Below are positions 6,546 to 11,110 of a stretch of 11,110 nucleotides of DNA, piece after piece. A program made the translations under genes and the position numbers. The notes beneath the pieces are model-generated. The model had not been told where the DNA came from, searched no databases, and was given only the letters and a program-made list of their open reading frames with translations. Each line of letters opens with the position of its first letter. The stretch's first letter is position 1. The DNA comes from Planctomycetota bacterium (lineage in GTDB: Bacteria; Planctomycetota; UBA1135), in the NCBI GenBank assembly GCA_022447335.1, contig JAKVCF010000077.1:1-11110 (forward strand), given 5' to 3'.

Positions 6546-8201
6546 ATGGACTCCACGGCTCCCTTGTCGCCCCGCTTTTTGCTTGTGGCACTCCTGATCG
6601 GAGCGCTGCCGGCGGTGGGGGCAGCCTTGGTTGCGCCTGATCTTTTGCAAACCTGGGATCTACCGATTACGGCTGGGGTACTGATCGGTGCTGTGCTGCT
6701 GGCGCGTCGCCGTAACGCCAACACGGTGCCCGAGTTTCCGGCTGCCCTAGGTCTGGCGCTGTTGACAGCGGTGATGGTTCCCACTGCTTTGCACCTGACC
6801 TCACCCGGGCCTGCGACCAATGATGAGCGCGCCTACCTCTATCAGGCGCAGCTCTTTGCTGAAGGGCGGCTGAATGAGCCTCTGCAGGGGAATGAGCAGG
6901 TTGATTTCGCATTGCGTCGTCGGCAGGTCCACGAGGACCGTGATCAGGGCACGCGCTATGCAAAGTATTCGCCGGGAGTGGCGGGTTGGTTGACGCCAGG
7001 CGTGTGGCTGGGTTGGCCGGCGCTTATGGTTGTCATGGCTTCGGTAGTCAATGTCTTGCTGACTCGTAGCCTTGCCAGGAGTTATGGCCTTGCGCAGCAC
7101 AATGTGATTGCGCTGCTATTGGCCATATCGCCCTTCTTCCTACTGGTGCAGAGCAGCTTTCAGTCCGAAGTGGTGACTTTTCCTGCTGCCTTGCTGGCTT
7201 GGTGGGCTCTGTTGCGAGTGCGCGATCAGGAGTTCCGCTTTGCGTTATTGGTGGGATGCGCTTGTGGTTTGATCTTCCTGGCGAGGCCATTGACTGGAGT
7301 GGTTTCCGCCCTCGCCTGTGGTTGGGGCATGCTAAGCATGAACTGCTCGATGGCGCGTGTGCGCAGTCTAGGCTTAGCTATTGTGGGCGGACTGCCTTTG
7401 CTTGGCTTCAGCTTGCTCTACCATGCAGCCCAGACGGGCGATGCCCTGCTCACGCCATATCACGCCTATGCGATGGCTTTTGGGCCGTGGGAGGATGCCT
7501 CGCTTTCGGTCGCCGATCGGGTGCCGATTGATGTTTACGGCAACGGCGATCTGCTTGCTGGATTGGGGCGCCAAGCGGCACGTTGGTCGGTGGGGCTGGG
7601 CATGCTGGGGGCAGCGGCGTTGGGCTTTGTTGGCCTTTTTGGCCTGCGTCGACGCGATGGTGGTGCGGCGTTCCTTTTTGCAGTCGGGCTACCGCTTGCT
7701 TACTCCTTGCATTGGTATCCCGGGCATTGGGCTTACCTTGGCCCTCTCTATGGGTTCGAAAGCCTCGGCTTGATGCTGATTGGCCTAGGGTCCGCGCTTG
7801 GCCGCGCGCCGAGTGCATGGGGTAAGAACCTCATGTTGGCCTTGGTGGCTTGGGGTGCGATAGTGATAGTGCCGCGCTACAAAGTGATTCAGGAACAGAT
7901 GGAGGTGCGCTCTGCGCCCGAACGCGTGGCTGTGACGATGGACGAAGGCACGGTGCTGTTGCTGCCTTGGGTGGCGCTGCCGGCGATGCACGAGTTCGGC
8001 ATGAAACACTGGACTCCTTCACGTAGTCCGTCTGCTGAGCGTGTAGCCATTGTGCGTGAGCTATCAAATCCGGATTACACGCGTCGTGCGTTGGCGGCGC
8101 TCGGATTGCAAGGGCGTGCGGTTTATCGGCTTTCTCCGCGCACTGATGCGCAGGAAGGAGAGGCCGACTACGAAGCTCTACCTGCGAATGATCTTGAGTA
8201 G
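6546..8201 (+). CDS. GT39-like (PMT_2/ArnT type) membrane glycosyltransferase candidate
   Basis: The 551-residue product has about ten hydrophobic segments in its first 450 residues. After the third comes TNDERAYLYQAQLFAEGRL (91-109), the acidic DE pair (93-94) and aromatic run typical of the first outer loop of GT39 enzymes such as ArnT and protein mannosyltransferases. KYSPG (140-144) and FLARPLTG further in match other conserved GT39-type stretches. The enzymes use polyprenyl-phosphate sugars as donors and act at the outer face of the cytoplasmic membrane. A polar tail (about 445-551) would be extracytoplasmic, with the hydrophobic patch VLLLPWVALPA inside it. This is the only plus-strand gene in the window. 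Its ATG lies 25 bp from the divergent minus-strand start, and no clear Shine-Dalgarno sequence precedes it. Its stop is 6 bp from the stop of the convergent neighbour. The transferred sugar and acceptor cannot be read from the sequence. Confidence 0.83.
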   Translation: MDSTAPLSPRFLLVALLIGALPAVGAALVAPDLLQTWDLPITAGVLIGAVLLARRRNANTVPEFPAALGLALLTAVMVPTALHLTSPGPATNDERAYLYQAQLFAEGRLNEPLQGNEQVDFALRRRQVHEDRDQGTRYAKYSPGVAGWLTPGVWLGWPALMVVMASVVNVLLTRSLARSYGLAQHNVIALLLAISPFFLLVQSSFQSEVVTFPAALLAWWALLRVRDQEFRFALLVGCACGLIFLARPLTGVVSALACGWGMLSMNCSMARVRSLGLAIVGGLPLLGFSLLYHAAQTGDALLTPYHAYAMAFGPWEDASLSVADRVPIDVYGNGDLLAGLGRQAARWSVGLGMLGAAALGFVGLFGLRRRDGGAAFLFAVGLPLAYSLHWYPGHWAYLGPLYGFESLGLMLIGLGSALGRAPSAWGKNLMLALVAWGAIVIVPRYKVIQEQMEVRSAPERVAVTMDEGTVLLLPWVALPAMHEFGMKHWTPSRSPSAERVAIVRELSNPDYTRRALAALGLQGRAVYRLSPRTDAQEGEADYEALPANDLE

Positions 8202-8207
8202 GTTGTG

Positions 8208-9152
8208 TTACCAGTCGACCGTATTTGCGCCAGCGAAGAGTTCGATTGCGTGCGTAGTATCGCCGCTCGTAACCCGGTAGTTGCCTGGCGGTAAGACTTT
8301 CCAACTTAAGGATTCACTTGGCGGCACGCGGCGCAGAGGAAGGATGCCGGGTACGTCGGTGCGTTCGATACGCACTGCAGTTTCAGGAGGCAGATTACTG
8401 AGAGTTAGCGAGGCGATTGCCAGCTGCCAGTTGCTTTCTCCTTCAGGGCGTGGGTTGAGTTCTATCGCGTCAAGTTCCCATGCTTTGGCGCGCGGCAAGC
8501 CAAGTGGATAGGCGAGCAGTTGCACAGAGAGTTCGGGCAGGCCTTCGATTCGGACCCAACCTTCTTCGTCACTGAAAGCGACCCACGGAGCTAGGAAGCG
8601 TGAAGGTTCGGCGCCAGGTTCAATCGTTGGGCGGACTGAGTCGAACTCTTCGAGCGAGCGTCGTGCAATCACCTGTACGCCGGGTACCGGGGAGCCATCG
8701 CGTGAGAGTAATTGCAGGTCATGACGCACCAGCCGTTCAGGATTCAATTTAGGAATCTCAGGTTGGATACGGGATTCAAACTGGATTTCAGTCACTTCGT
8801 CGGCGGCGATCGGGCCGAGCGCGACCAGTTCGTGGCCAGGGATGTAGGCCTGCAGTCGCACTGGACCGCCCAAGCTGCGGTGAAGTCGTACTTGGCCTTC
8901 AGCGTCGGCGTAGTCGATCGAGATTTCTGGCTCAAGCAGGACGACAACTGCGCCCTCCGCGGCTTCGCCGTCGGCGCGTATGAGCTGAAAGACCGTCTCG
9001 TCCGGCAGTGGCACGGGTGTAATGCCGACTAATTCTTCAAATTCATTCGCCGCGACAGTGAACTTTGGTCGGAACATGTAATGGCCGAGTGTGAGCGCGG
9101 CCAGCACAGAAGCCGGCAGAGCCACCCAAGCAGCGAGGCGCTTCCAGAACAT
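8208..9152 (-). CDS. Membrane-anchored protein with carboxypeptidase-regulatory-like beta domains
   Basis: The product is 314 residues. MFWKRLAAW followed by a hydrophobic stretch (about 8-27) predicts a signal anchor or uncleaved signal peptide with the body outside the cytoplasm. Three beta-rich, prealbumin/Ig-like segments follow. Residues about 55-110 contain ADGEAAEGAVVVLL and DAEGQVRLH. Residues about 143-220 contain SRDGSPVPGVQVIARRS and DEEGWVRIEGLP. Residues about 248-314 end with LPPGNYRVTSGDTTHAIEL. The pattern of a D/G-rich turn, then V-x-V strands, then a PG-x-Y-x-V strand is that of carboxypeptidase D regulatory-like domains, which are non-enzymatic binding or structural modules. 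The gene follows the larger repeat protein by 46 bp on the same strand and probably belongs to one transcript. The repeats are degenerate, so homology is moderate. Partner and ligand unknown. Confidence 0.78.
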   Translation of the reverse strand: MFWKRLAAWVALPASVLAALTLGHYMFRPKFTVAANEFEELVGITPVPLPDETVFQLIRADGEAAEGAVVVLLEPEISIDYADAEGQVRLHRSLGGPVRLQAYIPGHELVALGPIAADEVTEIQFESRIQPEIPKLNPERLVRHDLQLLSRDGSPVPGVQVIARRSLEEFDSVRPTIEPGAEPSRFLAPWVAFSDEEGWVRIEGLPELSVQLLAYPLGLPRAKAWELDAIELNPRPEGESNWQLAIASLTLSNLPPETAVRIERTDVPGILPLRRVPPSESLSWKVLPPGNYRVTSGDTTHAIELFAGANTVDW

Positions 9153-9198
9153 CGCCAGAGCCTAGCAGAGCAAGCAGGGCATTTTCCTGGCGAGACAC

Positions 9199-11110
9199 TT
9201 ATCGTTTAGAGGCCTTGACCGGTAGGCGATCTCTGCGCTCTTCGATCACCCCGGGGGCGAGTACAAAGGGCTCGGTGCGCAGCCGGCTTTCGCCACTGCG
9301 AAGATCGAGCTGCCACTCGCCGGCCGGTAACGGGGGGAAGGCGTAGGTTCCGTTGCGATTGATGCTGACGCGGAAGCGGCGCACACCTGCTTGCGCGTTC
9401 GTCGGAATCAAGGTGGCGAATCCAGTGCGTAGTTTGATCTCGCGCTGACTTCTCACGCCGACGATCGAGCCAGTCAGGCGAGCGGTCTGAAGGGAGAAAT
9501 CGTGGCGCAGTCGTTCTCCGTTCTCTGGCTCAAGTTCGGCGCGCGCCAGTCCCACCGGCCCATCGCTTGTGGTAATTCCGCCGATACCACCGATCTTGGC
9601 GGCGCGGGGCGGAGCTAGCACGACCCAGTAGCGCGACTCATCCAGACCGGCGAAGCGATAGTGACCCTCGTGATCGGTATGAGTCGAGCGCATGTTATCG
9701 ACTACGAATTGACGCTCGCGTTCGGCTTCCGATTTTTCATAACCGCTTGGTACGAGGAAGACGCGGTAGTCCGGAGCTGCCGTGCCGTCGAGCATGACTA
9801 TGCCCGAAATTTCGGCGAGTTTGGTGACCTCAAGAGGGAAGTCGAGTTCGGTCCACTGGCCCTCCAGCACATGCGTTTCTTGTTGCTCACTCAAACGGGG
9901 CCCTTGGCGCCTGCCGATTCCGCTCACCTTGCTACCGGCATCAGAATAGAGATCGACTTCATAAGCTCCTGGTGGAAGATCAGGAATCTCAAACATGCCA
10001 TTTGGGCCGACCAGCGTCGGATAACTGCGCCCTTCTTCCGAGTGGGCAATGATCTGTAAGCGGGAAAATGCATTGCGATCTCCGCGCACGACTCCGCGAA
10101 TTCCACAGCGGTGCAGCAGCTGCAGATCTTCCTGCCAGTGTGTTTCGACTAAGCCGAAGTTTGTGCCGCGTGCGGGGGAGTGGCCGGGCAACATGGCTTC
10201 CAGGTGATAGTCGCCAGGGGCGATACCTTGAAAGACAAAGGTTCCACGCGGTGAAGTGGTCACGGCGGCAACGATATCGCCGCTCGCCGCAGCAAGCCCT
10301 GCGTTCAAGCCACCACTGCGTTCCGAGCTACCGTCGCGGCGCAGGTGTACGCGCGCGTCCGCTGCAGGCTGACTGTTTGCGGTCATAACGGTGCCGGTGA
10401 CTTGTAGCCCTTCTTCTAGCCGCAGTACGATTTCTTTGGTTAGGGCGACAGGCGCCTCTTTGTCGCGTTGAGCGAATTGCAATGAGTGCGAACTTGCAGG
10501 CTGGTGCTGTTCGGTCCATGCCAACACGCGGAAGCGGCTGTCTTGCGATCGGCCAGGATCTACTTCGAGCGAGAAACTTCCGTCCGCTTCGGTTTTAGTT
10601 TCGATCAGCGGGTCCAGCTGCCACGGTGCGACGCGTGCCATGCGATGTTGTGATTGTTCAAAGAGAGCTACTTGCGCGTGGGCAAGCGGATTTCCTTGGG
10701 TGTCGATTACGCGTCCGTGCAAGGCGTTCACGCGCGCGAGGGTGATCTCCAGTTGCTCATCGCGCATCTTGTTGCTTATCCGTTGGCGCACCACAGCCCA
10801 TCCCAATCCGCTTGCTTTGACCGTGATTTCATTGGCTCCCTCAGGTAGATCTACCTGGAAGGATCCGCTGGCATCGGTGTATAGAAAGCTTTGGCCAATC
10901 GGAGACCATTGGGCTTCAATCTGAATCATGGGCAGGCGGGCGCCGTCCGGGCCCATCACGATGCCGCGCAAGGGCCGCGACGGGGTGAGCACGATCTCGA
11001 GCATCTCCTGCCGTTCGGCTTCGTCGAGCTCGGCGGTGGCGGAGTAATCGCGCACAAAGCCGGGCGAATGAGCTGAAACCCGCAGTGAGCCGGGAGGTAA
11101 GTCAGTCAGA
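9199..11110 (-). CDS. Large carboxypeptidase-regulatory-like repeat protein, N-terminus beyond the window
   Basis: The frame is open to the right edge with 636 visible residues. A GTG at 11055 could be taken as a start, but the residues before it (LTDLPPGSLRVSAHSPGF) form the typical end of a repeat unit, so the gene continues outside. At least six further units follow, each opening with a G-x-V strand: about visible residues 45-100, 128-200, 236-310, 335-392, 433-500 and 544-610. Recurrent closing patterns are DASGSFQVDLPEG, GTFVFQGIAPGDYHLEAMLPGH, GMFEIPDLPPGAYEVDL, GHYRFAGLDESRYWVV and GTYAFPPLPAGEWQLDL. These are carboxypeptidase D regulatory-like (transthyretin-like) modules, common in exported multi-domain proteins of Planctomycetota and related phyla. 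No peptidase motif is visible. A surface or periplasmic scaffold role is likely. Whether the missing N-terminus has a signal peptide or enzymatic domain cannot be seen here. Confidence 0.88.
   Translation of the reverse strand, partial: LTDLPPGSLRVSAHSPGFVRDYSATAELDEAERQEMLEIVLTPSRPLRGIVMGPDGARLPMIQIEAQWSPIGQSFLYTDASGSFQVDLPEGANEITVKASGLGWAVVRQRISNKMRDEQLEITLARVNALHGRVIDTQGNPLAHAQVALFEQSQHRMARVAPWQLDPLIETKTEADGSFSLEVDPGRSQDSRFRVLAWTEQHQPASSHSLQFAQRDKEAPVALTKEIVLRLEEGLQVTGTVMTANSQPAADARVHLRRDGSSERSGGLNAGLAAASGDIVAAVTTSPRGTFVFQGIAPGDYHLEAMLPGHSPARGTNFGLVETHWQEDLQLLHRCGIRGVVRGDRNAFSRLQIIAHSEEGRSYPTLVGPNGMFEIPDLPPGAYEVDLYSDAGSKVSGIGRRQGPRLSEQQETHVLEGQWTELDFPLEVTKLAEISGIVMLDGTAAPDYRVFLVPSGYEKSEAERERQFVVDNMRSTHTDHEGHYRFAGLDESRYWVVLAPPRAAKIGGIGGITTSDGPVGLARAELEPENGERLRHDFSLQTARLTGSIVGVRSQREIKLRTGFATLIPTNAQAGVRRFRVSINRNGTYAFPPLPAGEWQLDLRSGESRLRTEPFVLAPGVIEERRDRLPVKASKR

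Noticed and set aside
6521..6820. N-terminal 100-residue extension of the 5495-6520 frame up to an ATG at 6820
   Set aside because: It is Ala/Arg/Ser/Thr/Gly-rich low-complexity translation opposite the 5' end of the plus-strand GT39-like gene, which has clear motifs. The ATG at 6520 gives a normal signal anchor.
9153..9192. CGCCAG/CTGGCG inverted repeat in the gap between the two repeat-protein genes
   Set aside because: Only six paired bases with a 28-base loop and no U-tract. This is expected by chance in GC-rich DNA.
11053..11055. GTG as the start of the large repeat protein
   Set aside because: The frame is open to the right edge, and the residues before GTG form the conserved end of a repeat (LPPG...SPGF), so the gene begins outside the window.

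Overview
The window is a tightly packed bacterial chromosomal segment of moderately GC-rich DNA. I read eight protein genes, two of them cut by the window edges, and see no RNA genes, mobile elements or CRISPR arrays. Several features suggest a Gram-negative envelope: a lipoprotein signal, N-terminal membrane anchors and GT-C type membrane proteins. The combination of an HGGGW esterase, a sulfatase-fold lipoprotein, large carboxypeptidase-regulatory-like repeat proteins and weak or absent Shine-Dalgarno sequences fits Planctomycetota or a similar lineage. That placement is an inference from gene content only.

Layout. Seven genes are on the minus strand, so they read right to left. From the right edge they are: a long carboxypeptidase-regulatory-like repeat protein whose N-terminus lies outside the window (9199 to the edge); a short membrane-anchored protein of the same general type (8208-9152); a membrane-anchored protein with a UDP-glucose-dehydrogenase C-terminal-like domain (5495-6520); a multi-spanning GT-C-like glycosyltransferase candidate (3927-5492); a sulfatase/phosphotransferase-fold lipoprotein (2379-3917); UDP-glucose 6-dehydrogenase, ugd (954-2288); and an exported-type esterase whose C-terminus runs off the left edge (1-895). 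One plus-strand gene (6546-8201), a second GT-C-like glycosyltransferase candidate, is inserted between them. It is divergent from 5495-6520 with 25 bp between starts and convergent with 8208-9152 with 6 bp between stops.

How they may work together. The 6520-to-2379 block (spacings of 2 and 9 bp) looks like an operon, with ugd and the esterase following after 90 and 58 bp. Ugd makes UDP-glucuronate in the cytoplasm. The two GT-C-like proteins would transfer sugars from lipid carriers on the outer face of the membrane. The lipoprotein hydrolase/transferase and the esterase could modify the product. A surface-glycan assembly or decoration locus is a reasonable working hypothesis, but no polymerase, flippase or initiating transferase is visible.

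The most unusual element is the protein at 5495-6520. It appears to carry the UDP-binding C-terminal domain of a UDP-glucose dehydrogenase without the NAD domain or catalytic cysteine, placed behind a transmembrane anchor beside two GT-C proteins. The sulfatase-fold lipoprotein is also notable because a threonine sits where sulfatases carry the cysteine that becomes formylglycine. No stretch longer than about 90 bases lacks a gene.
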